Shown here: in pieces, positions 6,332 to 12,874 of the stretch
Layout: each line of letters begins with the position of its first letter
Position numbering within the stretch: position 1 is the first letter of the stretch
Source of the DNA: Candidatus Planktophila sp.
Lineage (GTDB): Bacteria > Actinomycetota > Actinomycetes > Nanopelagicales > Nanopelagicaceae
Assembly (NCBI GenBank): GCA_030832135.1
Contig: JAURJS010000046.1
Span: forward strand, 1 to 12,874
Length of the DNA stretch: 12,874 bases
Direction: 5' to 3'
Notes under the pieces: model-generated
Seen by the model: only the letters and a program-made list of their open reading frames with translations
Databases searched by the model: none
What the model was told of the DNA's origin: nothing
Made by a program: the position numbers and the translations under genes

Positions 6332-7113
6332 TTGAAGGTGCGGATCGCGAGGAAGGTGCCCACGATTAGCCATATGCCAATAATGGCAAAGGTTCGCCCA
6401 GTCTCCCAATTGCCGGCAATTTCACGCGTAGCAAAGTTCTCAGGAAGGAAGACAGAGCGCATTCCTTGGGTGAGCCACTTGAGCGGGAAGATGGCAGCTA
6501 CCTGCTGCATCCACCCTGGCAGATCGGTGAAGATAAAGAAGACGCCGCTAAAGAACTGCAAGATGATGACAACAGGGGAGACGATCGCAGATGCACCACG
6601 AGCATTCTTGGGAACGCTAGAGAATGCAACGCCGAGGATTGTTGATACAAGTGAACCTAAGAAAATTAGCGCTGCAAAGGTGAGCCACTTATCTAACTTC
6701 GTTGGAAGATTTACTCCGAAGAATGCCACACCTGCTGCAAGGAGCAAGACAACTTGCGCAACCATGCTGACGGTGACAACGATCGCCTTGCCGATGAAGT
6801 AGCTTGATGCCGGCATCGGTGTTCCACGTAATCTCTTGAGCGCACCGAGATCTCGCTCAATCGGAATAAAGATTGCAATCTGCTGAAAACCAGTATTTAC
6901 CAAGGCCGAGGCAATCATTCCAGCGACAAAGTACTGGCTGAAAGTCACATTCGGTGCAATGGTCTCGCTAAAGACCGAGCCGAAGATTGCAAGGAGAATG
7001 AGAGGAAAGAGGAGGGTAAAGACAACTGATTCCTTCTGTCGAAGGAACTGCTTAATCTCAAGTCCACCGCGCTTGATTCCAATCGATAGCGCACCAGGAA
7101 GTTGGTTACTCAT
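6316..7113 (-). CDS. ABC-2 type transporter permease
   Basis: A 265-residue polytopic membrane protein with about six hydrophobic helices (near 30-48, 60-80, 107-133, 143-165, 175-196, 232-257), normal for ABC-2 permeases of the drug/lipid exporter group. The loop R-D-L-G-A-L-K-R-L-R-G-T-P and the stretch L-P-G-W-M-Q-Q-V-A-A-I-F-P-L-K-W are typical family features. ATG 7113 overlaps the end of the ATPase gene by 8 nt (ATGAGTAA), so the two proteins are almost certainly translated together and form one exporter of ATPase and permease dimers. The substrate cannot be read from the sequence. The family includes daunorubicin and other antibiotic exporters as well as lipid and polysaccharide exporters. 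Confidence 0.92.
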   Translation of the reverse strand: MSNQLPGALSIGIKRGGLEIKQFLRQKESVVFTLLFPLILLAIFGSVFSETIAPNVTFSQYFVAGMIASALVNTGFQQIAIFIPIERDLGALKRLRGTPMPASSYFIGKAIVVTVSMVAQVVLLLAAGVAFFGVNLPTKLDKWLTFAALIFLGSLVSTILGVAFSSVPKNARGASAIVSPVVIILQFFSGVFFIFTDLPGWMQQVAAIFPLKWLTQGMRSVFLPENFATREIAGNWETGRTFAIIGIWLIVGTFLAIRTFKWDRD

Positions 7114-7960
7114 GTGTGGCTCCGATCATTGAGAGGTAGATATCTTCCAGAGTAGGTCGATGGATAGCGAGCTCAGGAATTTCGCCACTTAATCGAGCGC
7201 TTAAGCTCTTCACAAATTCAGTGGGAGTTTCACTCTCTTCGCTCTTAATCTCACCAGCCTCACGCCATGAGATTGTCGCCCGCGCATCGGCACGTCCACC
7301 AAGGTGAGCAGGAGTTGAGACTTCAAGAATTTCTCCATGGTTCATTACTGCAACTCGATCTGCAAGTGCCTCTGCCTCATCGAGATAGTGGGTGGTGAGC
7401 AAGATGGTCGTGCCCTCACTCTTGAGTTGTTTGATCAATACCCAGAATGCGCGACGCGCCTCGGGATCAAATCCCGTGGTTGGTTCATCGAGGAAGAGAA
7501 CTTCTGGACGGCCAATGATTCCTAGTCCCACATCCAATCTACGGCGCTGACCACCAGAGAGGGTTCGGGCGCGATCATCTGCCTTCTCCTGCAGGCCAAC
7601 GAGAGTGATGACATCTTCAACGCCTCGAGGATTTGAGTAGTAAGAGGCAAAGTGTGAAATCGCCTCGCGCACAGTTAACTCTGCAGTGTCCTGGGTGCTC
7701 TGGAGAACAATTCCGATGCGATTGCGCCAGGCGAGAGCAGCAGCGCCTTTAATCGCAGGATCGGTATCGAGAACAGAGATGGCGCCGCTATCTGCTGCGC
7801 GAAAGCCCTCAAGGATCTCAACGGTCGTTGTCTTGCCTGCGCCATTAGGACCGAGAATGGCAAAGATTTCGCCTTGATTGATGGTCAGTGAGAGATCTTT
7901 AACTACTGCGAGGGGGCCATAGCTCTTTCGCAGGCCCTCCACCGAGATAACTGGCTTCAT
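7106..7960 (-). CDS. ABC transporter ATP-binding protein (ABC-2/DrrA-like exporter)
   Basis: A 284-residue ATPase that powers the permease encoded next. Walker A G-P-N-G-A-G-K-T-T is at 37-45, the Q-loop in I-V-L-Q-S near 87, the signature L-S-G-G-Q at 134-138, Walker B V-L-F-L-D-E-P at 154-160, and the switch His at 191 (T-T-H-Y-L-D-E-A-E). After the ATPase core comes a C-terminal extension of about 70 residues ending in P-T-L-E-D-I-Y-L, usual for DrrA-type subunits. The start ATG 7960 is 6 nt after a TAGAGT -10-like box. It leads a three-gene overlapping unit with the permease and the secreted four-Cys protein. Confidence 0.93.
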   Translation of the reverse strand: MKPVISVEGLRKSYGPLAVVKDLSLTINQGEIFAILGPNGAGKTTTVEILEGFRAADSGAISVLDTDPAIKGAAALAWRNRIGIVLQSTQDTAELTVREAISHFASYYSNPRGVEDVITLVGLQEKADDRARTLSGGQRRRLDVGLGIIGRPEVLFLDEPTTGFDPEARRAFWVLIKQLKSEGTTILLTTHYLDEAEALADRVAVMNHGEILEVSTPAHLGGRADARATISWREAGEIKSEESETPTEFVKSLSARLSGEIPELAIHRPTLEDIYLSMIGATHE

Positions 7961-7966
7961 ATCTCA

Positions 7967-7972
7967 ACTCTA
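7967..7972 (-). promoter_or_regulatory. -10 box of the ABC operon (leaderless)
   Basis: TAGAGT on the minus strand, 6 nt before ATG 7960. No Shine-Dalgarno and no convincing -35. It would serve the ATPase, permease and secreted protein genes together. Confidence 0.5.
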
Positions 7973-8007
7973 GCCTTTTCGATGTGGGGAAAGTAGCCAA
8001 TGTAAGG

Positions 8008-8013
8008 GAAAAT
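8008..8013 (+). promoter_or_regulatory. -10-like box of the zinc-type protein gene
   Basis: GAAAAT lies 6 nt before GTG 8020, the same spacing as the other boxes in the window, but with G instead of T at the first position. The purine run AAGGGAA (8004-8010), 9 nt before the GTG, is an alternative reading as a ribosome binding site. Confidence 0.35.
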
Positions 8014-8019
8014 ACATCT

Positions 8020-8340
8020 GTGAGCCCACGTAAGAATTACCCGAAGAATCGACGCCCAAAGACAGGTGTCGATGAAGAGCCACGTGGGGTTCCCTCTACT
8101 CAGAGCTTTGTAGAAGATGAACAAGGTCTCTGGATTGTTAGAAAGTTAACGGGATCTGCAGCCAATAAGCCCTATCGCTGCCCTGGTTGCGATCAATTGA
8201 TTCCGATGGCAACGCCACATACCGTTGCATGGCTCGATGGCGATGAAGATAATCGTCGCCATTGGCATAACGCATGTTGGAGTAAGCGCAATAATCGTCG
8301 CCCTAATACAGAGCGCACTCGCAATGCACCGCGCTATTAA
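8020..8340 (+). CDS. Small actinobacterial protein with putative Zn site (CPGC...H...HxHxxC)
   Basis: A 106-residue basic protein from GTG 8020. The first 30 residues are Arg/Lys/Pro-rich and disordered-looking. Residues 54-86 carry C-P-G-C, then T-P-H, then H-W-H-N-A-C-W, a spacing (Cys54, Cys57, His67, His81, His83, Cys86) that could hold one zinc ion. The C-terminus is again basic and rich in Arg/Asn. From memory, similar actinobacterial proteins are often labelled 'ATP/GTP-binding protein', but I see no nucleotide-binding motif here. A nucleic-acid-binding role is a guess from the basic flanks. An in-frame GTG at 7984 would add 12 residues. I prefer 8020 because of the -10-like box or purine run just before it and the S-P-R-K start. 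It is divergent from the ABC operon and convergent with the aldehyde dehydrogenase. Confidence 0.78.
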   Translation: MSPRKNYPKNRRPKTGVDEEPRGVPSTQSFVEDEQGLWIVRKLTGSAANKPYRCPGCDQLIPMATPHTVAWLDGDEDNRRHWHNACWSKRNNRRPNTERTRNAPRY

Positions 8341-8354
8341 AGAGTTCTCTTAGG
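8334..8354. terminator. Weak dyad across stop codons, zinc-type protein/ALDH junction
   Basis: The gap between the opposing TAA stops is 9 bp. AGAG-TT-CTCT (8341-8350) forms four pairs, extended to six by the stop-codon bases if one A is bulged. It is much weaker than the other three convergent hairpins and is listed because of its matching position. Confidence 0.25.
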
Positions 8355-9819
8355 AGAGTCGACCACGTAAGGTCTTGAGTAACTTCACAACGAGCGAATC
8401 AATCTTTGCAGTTCGCTTGAAGCTGGTAATTGCCAGTGGCAATTGGAACCTTGCACGCACTACAGAGCGAGCGTAGGTGAATTCAAGGAGACCTTCAGGT
8501 CCATGAATACGTCCATAACCAGAATCCTTGACGCCACCAAATGGGATTGAAGCAACTGCAGCGAACGAGATAACTGAGTTAATTGCAACCATTCCACATT
8601 GCAATTGCGATGCAATCCAACGACCTTGACGACGTGACCAGATAGATGCCCCAAGTCCATATCGAGATGCATTGGAGAGCTCAATCGCTGTCTCCATATC
8701 TGGCACGCGATTGATGACCAACGTCGGCCCAAAGGTTTCATCGGTTACCGCGATGGAATCCTCTGGAACCTGCAAGAGCACTACCGGTTGAACAAATCGA
8801 TCACCAACAGATTGCGTGCCACCCACAACAGGGATGCCACCTTTCTTTACCGCATCTTTAATATGGGATTGAATAATCTTGAGCTGTGAAGGCATTGTTG
8901 CAGGGCCATAATTGCTATCGGCAGGGAGACCGGCATGGATGGTCTTAGCAAGTGCAATCACCTTCTCAGTGAAGATATCTGCGATGTTCTCATCGACATA
9001 GACGCGTTCTGCACCGATACAAGTCTGACCTGCATTAGAGAACGCTGACCAGACTGTTGCATCTGCAGCTCGTGCGATATCAGCATCACGTGCCACAATC
9101 ACAGGATCCTTACCGCCACACTCTGCAATGACAGGCGTCAGCGTCTGAGCACAGAGGGCGGCAACCTTCTTTGCCGTTGCAGTCGAACCGGTGAAAGCGA
9201 TCTTCTTCACTCCACTTGTACATAGGGCAGCCCCGGTCTCACCAAAGCCTGTGACAACCTGGAAGTACTCAGAACTTCCTGCAACATGTTCAAAGAGCTC
9301 AGCCAGCGCTATGCCGACCCCTGGTGTGTATTCACTCGGCTTGAAGACCACGGTGTTACCGGCAGCTAGTGCATAGGCGATCGATCCCATCGGCGTGAAG
9401 ACAGGATAGTTCCAAGGACCTATCACACCGACCACACCAAGAGGTGAACGCTCAACTGTTGCTGACATATTTGCCATGAGCGCACCTGGTGAACGATGAG
9501 CTCTTCTCAGAACAGATTCAGCGTTACGAGCAGCCCAAGCAACATGATGTGCTGCAAGTGAGATCTCAAGCTTTGCATCAGAGTGTGGCTTTCCTGTCTC
9601 CAGTGTTACCTGATCGGCGAGAGAATCAATCTCACTCAAAATCAAACGGCTATAGGCGAGGAGAATCTTGCGACGACCTTTATGGCCTATCGCATCCCAA
9701 CGAAAGGCGGCATCCGTTGCCAAGGTGACAGCGCCATAAACCTCTCTCTCGGTGTGGATTGGAAAGGTACCTACGACTTCACCGGTTGCAGGGTTGAGAG
9801 ATTCGAACTTTTTAGCCAT
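8350..9819 (-). CDS. NAD(P)-dependent aldehyde dehydrogenase, succinate-semialdehyde type possible
   Basis: Oxidises an aldehyde to the acid with NAD(P)+. From ATG 9819 it is 489 residues, full family length. In order: P-W-N-Y-P (Asn137, stabilises the thiohemiacetal), F-K-P-S-E (Lys160, cofactor), F-T-G-S-T near 209-213 (dinucleotide loop), E-C-G-G-K-D-P (Glu233, general base), G-Q-T-C (Cys267, nucleophile), and E-T-F-G-P (Glu361). All key residues are present. The start M-A-K-K-F-E-S-L-N-P-A-T-G-E-V is the classic ALDH beginning and sits 6 nt after a -10-like box. An ATG at 9861 would add 14 atypical residues and run into the divergent hydrolase gene. A basic tail of about 35 residues follows the usual end and may lie at a membrane. 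The substrate is not fixed by the sequence. Succinate semialdehyde or another metabolic aldehyde is a family-level guess. Confidence 0.93.
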   Translation of the reverse strand: MAKKFESLNPATGEVVGTFPIHTEREVYGAVTLATDAAFRWDAIGHKGRRKILLAYSRLILSEIDSLADQVTLETGKPHSDAKLEISLAAHHVAWAARNAESVLRRAHRSPGALMANMSATVERSPLGVVGVIGPWNYPVFTPMGSIAYALAAGNTVVFKPSEYTPGVGIALAELFEHVAGSSEYFQVVTGFGETGAALCTSGVKKIAFTGSTATAKKVAALCAQTLTPVIAECGGKDPVIVARDADIARAADATVWSAFSNAGQTCIGAERVYVDENIADIFTEKVIALAKTIHAGLPADSNYGPATMPSQLKIIQSHIKDAVKKGGIPVVGGTQSVGDRFVQPVVLLQVPEDSIAVTDETFGPTLVINRVPDMETAIELSNASRYGLGASIWSRRQGRWIASQLQCGMVAINSVISFAAVASIPFGGVKDSGYGRIHGPEGLLEFTYARSVVRARFQLPLAITSFKRTAKIDSLVVKLLKTLRGRLS

Positions 9820-9825
9820 AGTGAA

Positions 9826-9831
9826 AGAGTA
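9826..9831 (-). promoter_or_regulatory. -10 box of ALDH gene (leaderless)
   Basis: TACTCT on the minus strand, 6 nt before ATG 9819. A CCGACA read at 9850-9855 on the same strand, 18 nt upstream, matches four of six bases of a -35. It lies inside the start of the divergent hydrolase gene. Confidence 0.5.
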
Positions 9832-9836
9832 GTCAG

Positions 9837-9842
9837 TAGAAT
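9837..9842 (+). promoter_or_regulatory. -10 box of alpha/beta hydrolase gene (leaderless)
   Basis: TAGAAT, 6 nt before ATG 9849 and only 5 bp from the opposing ALDH -10 box. No clear -35. Any -35 contact would fall in the ALDH start codon region. Confidence 0.5.
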
Positions 9843-9848
9843 GCGCAT

Positions 9849-10565
9849 ATGTCGGAACCAATCCGCCCCAGCACCGTATTACCTGCTCTCCGCACGCCTT
9901 TTCACCTGACCACCGAAGATGGCCAGACCCTCATTGGTGAAATCAGCGCTCCAGTTGACCATCCCACCACTGCGCTCCTCTGCCTCCATCCCAATCCCAC
10001 CGGTGGCGGAATGATGGATAGCCATATCTATAAGAAGGCTGCCAATCGATTACCTGCAATGGCTGGTGTAACAATCATTCGATTCAATACCCGTGGAACA
10101 ACGAGTGAGGCTGGAACAAGCACTGGCGAATACGATGGCGGTCGCGCTGAGAAATATGATGTGGAAGCCGCTGTTAATTACTGCTTTGATGTATTGAAGG
10201 TAGAAGAGCTTTGGGTTGTGGGTTGGTCCTTTGGAACAGAGATCGCTCTCTGTCATGCCAGAGATCGCCGCATCAAAGGTTTAATTCTCTTAAGTCCACC
10301 GCTGATGAAGGTGGAAGAGAGCGATCTGCAGTTTTGGGCTGAAGATGGACGCTCTATCACCGCACTTATTCCAGAACATGATGATTACCTCAAGCCAGAT
10401 AAAGCGCGAATCCGCTTTGCAACAATCCCACAGTTAGATCTCATTGCAGTAGATGGAGCAAAGCATCTCTGGGTTGGCGAACCATATGTGCATCGAGTAC
10501 TCAGCGAGATTGTTCGTATCATTGCACCGGCCCGTCTGCCGTTGCCGACAGAGTTACCTATCTAA
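9849..10565 (+). CDS. Alpha/beta hydrolase
   Basis: A 238-residue single-domain cytoplasmic hydrolase. The nucleophile elbow is G-W-S-F-G (Ser127, residues 125-129). A likely catalytic acid is Asp178 or Asp179 in E-H-D-D-Y, and the likely catalytic His is His206 in G-A-K-H-L-W. The H-P-N-P-T-G-G-G stretch near 47-54 sits where the oxyanion loop lies in the family, and R-F-N-T-R-G follows. There is no signal peptide or lid domain. The arrangement is typical of small esterases or dienelactone-hydrolase-like enzymes, and the substrate cannot be named. It starts at ATG 9849 right after a -10-like box, with only 29 bp between it and the ALDH start, and is convergent with the AI-2E family gene. Confidence 0.88.
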   Translation: MSEPIRPSTVLPALRTPFHLTTEDGQTLIGEISAPVDHPTTALLCLHPNPTGGGMMDSHIYKKAANRLPAMAGVTIIRFNTRGTTSEAGTSTGEYDGGRAEKYDVEAAVNYCFDVLKVEELWVVGWSFGTEIALCHARDRRIKGLILLSPPLMKVEESDLQFWAEDGRSITALIPEHDDYLKPDKARIRFATIPQLDLIAVDGAKHLWVGEPYVHRVLSEIVRIIAPARLPLPTELPI

Positions 10566-10585
10566 AGAGAGAGCTCTCTCCTTAG
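10562..10585. terminator. Perfect-centre dyad across both stop codons, hydrolase/AI-2E junction
   Basis: Bases 10562-10573 are the reverse complement of 10574-10585 except for one A/C position (10566/10581). The arms contain both TAA stops, and the 16-bp gap between the genes is almost entirely GA/CT repeat. As RNA it would close with an AGCT loop. No U-tract follows on either strand. Confidence 0.5.
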
Positions 10586-11715
10586 CGCTGCTCGGCACGT
10601 GGAATTACAACCTGCTCCAGAATCAAGATAATTGATGCTGCAACTGGCACCGCAAGCAGACCTCCGACGAGGCCGAGAAGCGATGTTCCCAATAGGGCAG
10701 CGATGATTGTGACCGCTCCTGGCACAGCCAATGTGCGCTTCATAATCTTCGGCGTCACTACGTAATTCTCAATCTGCACATAGACAACGTAGGCAACAAA
10801 TGCGATAACTCCGATTACTACCGATTGGGTAGCGGCAATCAGGGTCACGATTCCACAGCCAAGGAAGTGGCCGATCAATGGAACGAGGCCACAGATAAAG
10901 ACGATGATGCCGATTGCAATCGGTGATGGCAGTCCAAGTATGAGAGAGAGGATTGTGACAAAGAGTGCTGCCATCGATGAGATCAAAATCTGGCTTCCAA
11001 CAAAGGCTCCAACTTGAGCGATAATGGCATCGACTAAGAGCGCAATACGTGGGCGACGGCTTGCAGGAACAAGCTTGAGACCCATCTTTGTCGCCTCAGG
11101 GAGTGAGGTAATGAAGTAGAGAGTAAGAACAAGGATTGTTAATCCAGTAAAAGTTCCTGAGAGAACTGTTTTACCAACACCGATAACTCCACCAAATGCG
11201 GTGATGATGAGGGTGCCATCTGATGTGATGCTGCTGAGCTTTGTCTCTAAGGTATCGATAAATGCATATTGGCTATTGAGGCTGGCGATACTTGGATTAG
11301 ATTTAAGATCTTCCAAGAGTGATGGTGCAATTTGAATCAAGTGCGCAGTCTGTGTGACAAGTGGTGGCACAACGAGGGCAAGGAAGATTCCAACCAATGA
11401 GAGAACCGCGATAAAGATAATTGCCACTGCTGTTGCGCGAGAAGTTCCGCGACGTCGAATTGCTTCAACAGCAGGATTGAGACCGGTGGCAAGAAAGAGT
11501 GCGACCAAGATGATGACAAATACTTGGCTTGCACTTGCAAGCGCTCGAAGGAGAACGAATGCCGAGAGAGCGCCGATGGTGGCGAGAAAGCCGAAGTAGA
11601 AGGGGTGACCTCGATCGATAGGAGCACCGGCATCACCATAGGAACGTGTGACTGGGACCTCTTTTTTCGCTGCTTTCTTAGGCGCTCGGCCACTGATTCG
11701 CTCTGAAATAGTCAT
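10582..11715 (-). CDS. AI-2E family transporter-like membrane protein
   Basis: A 377-residue polytopic protein of the AI-2 exporter (TqsA/PerM/YdiK-like) family. A basic N-terminal tail (residues 1-35, with K-K-A-A-K-K) is followed by helices near 38-57, 62-80 and 94-117. Then comes a soluble segment of about 60 residues (120-175) and further helices to the end. Family signatures are visible: G-L-V-P-L-I-G-H-F-L-G at 276-286, Q-I-E-N-Y-V-V-T-P-K-I at 314-324, and G-L-L-A-V-P-V-A-A near the end. The family exports small molecules or ions. AI-2 export is proven for few members, and no luxS is in the window. The start ATG 11715 is 5 nt after a perfect TATAAT. It is divergent from the DUF4032 gene. 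Confidence 0.92.
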   Translation of the reverse strand: MTISERISGRAPKKAAKKEVPVTRSYGDAGAPIDRGHPFYFGFLATIGALSAFVLLRALASASQVFVIILVALFLATGLNPAVEAIRRRGTSRATAVAIIFIAVLSLVGIFLALVVPPLVTQTAHLIQIAPSLLEDLKSNPSIASLNSQYAFIDTLETKLSSITSDGTLIITAFGGVIGVGKTVLSGTFTGLTILVLTLYFITSLPEATKMGLKLVPASRRPRIALLVDAIIAQVGAFVGSQILISSMAALFVTILSLILGLPSPIAIGIIVFICGLVPLIGHFLGCGIVTLIAATQSVVIGVIAFVAYVVYVQIENYVVTPKIMKRTLAVPGAVTIIAALLGTSLLGLVGGLLAVPVAASIILILEQVVIPRAEQR

Positions 11716-11720
11716 AGGTA

Positions 11721-11726
11721 ATTATA
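11721..11726 (-). promoter_or_regulatory. -10 box of AI-2E family gene (leaderless)
   Basis: A perfect TATAAT on the minus strand, 5 nt before ATG 11715. It is the strongest -10 match in the window. No convincing -35. Confidence 0.6.
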
Positions 11727-11743
11727 AGTTCTTTAATAGATGA

Positions 11744-11749
11744 GAGAAT
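11744..11749 (+). promoter_or_regulatory. -10-like box of DUF4032 gene
   Basis: GAGAAT, 6 nt before ATG 11756. The spacing matches the others, with G instead of T at position 1. No Shine-Dalgarno precedes the ATG. Confidence 0.35.
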
Positions 11750-11755
11750 GCCCAT

Positions 11756-12874
11756 ATGGCACTTCGAATCACAGGCGTCGGCGAGGAGATCGCTGCCGTC
11801 TCTGGTCTGCCTTGGAATCAGAGCCTGGAGCTCTGGCCGGAAGATCCCCATCTGACGGAGAAGCGCGGTATCTCCCGCCACATCGTGCGTCTGGTCCGTT
11901 CGACCGATGATCCCGATTCTGAAGTCTATGCCGTGAAAGAGACGGTCTCTGAATTTGCTAACCGCGAATACAAGATTTTACGTGAGCTCAAGCAGCTCGA
12001 TGCGCCAAGCGTGCAATCGGTGGCGGTAGTTGAGGGGCGCACAGATAGAGAAGGTGAAGAGCTGCCTTGCGCACTGGTCACACGTTTCTTGCCCTACTCA
12101 CTTCCATATCGCGTATTGCTGAGTGGAAAAGATGTCACCGCAGAAGATGTGACTCTGATGGCAAATGCGCTGGCACTTCTTCTTGTGCGCTTACACCTTC
12201 TCGGTTTCTGGTGGGGCGATTGTTCCCTCTCCAATACTCTCTTCCGCAGAGATGCTGAAGGATTTGCCGCCTATCTCGTCGATGCTGAAACTGGTGAATT
12301 TCAAAAGTCGCTCTCTGATGGACAGCGTGAGCATGACCTCGAGATTGCACACTTCAACGTTGCAGCAGAGCTTGAGGATCTCTCACTATCGGGTGTTCTC
12401 TATCCAGGTATGGATCCAATCCGTGCAAGTAATGCGCTGATTAAGCGATATCACCGTCTCTGGGCAGCTCTCAAGGAACGTCAAGTACTCGATCCAAAAG
12501 ATCGCCACGCTGTTGAACGCGCAATGCGTCAATTACATGACCTCGGCTTTGCTGTGGAAGAAGTCTCTGTGCAATTGGAAGAAGGTAACGAGAGCACCGG
12601 CAAGTTGTACTTCCAGCCAAAGCTTGTTGCAGCCGGTTATCACAAGAGCCGTCTGCGCGAATTGATGGGCCTTGATACCGAAGAGCTCCAAGCAAAGCGC
12701 CTCTTGGCATCCTTTGATCGCTATCGCGGCCGTGAAAAGTCACCAAAGCCACCTGTGCATGACTCTGCGCGACGTTGGTTAGAAGAAGTATTTAATCCAA
12801 CAGTTGCTCTTATTCCTATTGAATTACAAGGGCGAATCGAAGTCGCGCAGTTCTTCCACGAAGCGCTGGAACAC
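11756..12874 (+). CDS. DUF4032 protein with kinase-like N-terminal fold, 3'-partial
   Basis: The frame is open from ATG 11756 to the right edge (373 codons), so the C-terminus is missing. The first 190 residues read like the lipopolysaccharide-kinase/RIO-type kinase fold: V-K with Lys61, E-Y-K-I-L with Glu71 as the helix-C partner, a hinge near T-R-F-L-P (109-113), catalytic loop W-G-D-C-S-L-S-N (Asp155, Asn160), and V-D-A-E-T-G-E with Asp176 in place of the DFG Asp. All residues needed for phosphotransfer appear present. The remainder (about 190 onwards) matches what I know of DUF4032, an actinobacterial domain of unknown function, with several charged helices. The start follows a -10-like box with no Shine-Dalgarno. 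It is divergent from the AI-2E family gene by 40 bp. The phosphorylated substrate, if any, is unknown. Confidence 0.85.
   Translation, partial: MALRITGVGEEIAAVSGLPWNQSLELWPEDPHLTEKRGISRHIVRLVRSTDDPDSEVYAVKETVSEFANREYKILRELKQLDAPSVQSVAVVEGRTDREGEELPCALVTRFLPYSLPYRVLLSGKDVTAEDVTLMANALALLLVRLHLLGFWWGDCSLSNTLFRRDAEGFAAYLVDAETGEFQKSLSDGQREHDLEIAHFNVAAELEDLSLSGVLYPGMDPIRASNALIKRYHRLWAALKERQVLDPKDRHAVERAMRQLHDLGFAVEEVSVQLEEGNESTGKLYFQPKLVAAGYHKSRLRELMGLDTEELQAKRLLASFDRYRGREKSPKPPVHDSARRWLEEVFNPTVALIPIELQGRIEVAQFFHEALEH

Noticed and set aside
6012..6335. Open frame on the + strand rich in Val/Ala/Gly
   Set aside because: It is the mirror of the low-complexity K/A/T/P tract and the signal-peptide region of the minus-strand gene. 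No independent start signal or family resemblance.
6332..6409. Upstream ATGs (6373, 6409) as start of the secreted protein
   Set aside because: They place a hydrophilic, non-signal stretch encoded within the permease frame in front of a good signal peptide. GTG 6331 gives a normal one.
9820..9861. ATG 9861 as the ALDH start
   Set aside because: It would add 14 residues unlike ALDH N-termini and overlap the divergent hydrolase start. ATG 9819 has the typical ALDH beginning and a -10 box at the standard distance.
9583..9909. + strand frame spanning the ALDH start and the divergent gap
   Set aside because: It crosses the ALDH 5' end, both promoters and the hydrolase start in another frame. Shadow of real genes.
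10582..11715. Evidence for an AI-2 quorum-sensing system
   Set aside because: Only the broad membrane family is recognisable. No luxS or lsr-type genes are present, and most family members have other or unknown substrates.

Overview
The window looks like a stretch of a streamlined, moderate-GC actinobacterial genome. The supporting genes are an Asp-type MurA next to a divergent PduO-type adenosyltransferase (a neighbourhood also seen in Mycobacterium), a DUF4032 protein, a small CPGC zinc-type protein of actinobacterial type, gaps of 60 bp or less, and start codons placed directly after -10 boxes. A freshwater Nanopelagicales (acI)-like origin is my inference. It was not tested.

Region 1 (2-3700, + strand) holds two large surface or secreted repeat proteins in tandem, 24 bp apart. 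The first is a BspA/LRR_5-type leucine-rich-repeat protein whose 5' end lies outside the window. The second is a complete SBBP-type protein with a signal peptide and seven repeat units that I read as a seven-bladed beta-propeller. Their N-terminal parts are unrelated, but both end in the same C-terminal domain of about 136 residues, roughly half identical without a gap. That domain itself seems to be built from two similar halves. I recognise no known sorting or anchoring signal in either protein, so this tail is the best candidate in the window for something undescribed.

Region 2 (3715-5628) has murA on the minus strand, with Asp in place of the fosfomycin-target Cys. Diverging from it is a cob(I)alamin adenosyltransferase gene.

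Region 3 (5636-7960, minus strand) is an overlapping three-gene unit: ABC ATPase, ABC-2 permease, and a secreted protein with an Ala/Thr/Lys/Pro-rich linker and a four-cysteine C-terminal domain. Diverging from it, at 8020-8340, is a small putative zinc-binding protein.

Region 4 (8350-12874) has an aldehyde dehydrogenase (-) divergent from an alpha/beta hydrolase (+), then an AI-2E family membrane protein (-) divergent from a DUF4032/kinase-like protein (+) that runs off the right edge.

Two architectural themes recur. Every divergent gap (29-59 bp) carries a -10-like hexamer 5-7 nt before each start codon, as expected for leaderless transcripts. Every convergent junction carries an inverted repeat at or across the stop codons, without a U-tract. 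I see no tRNA, rRNA, CRISPR array, insertion sequence or riboswitch. There is no gene-free stretch longer than 60 bp.
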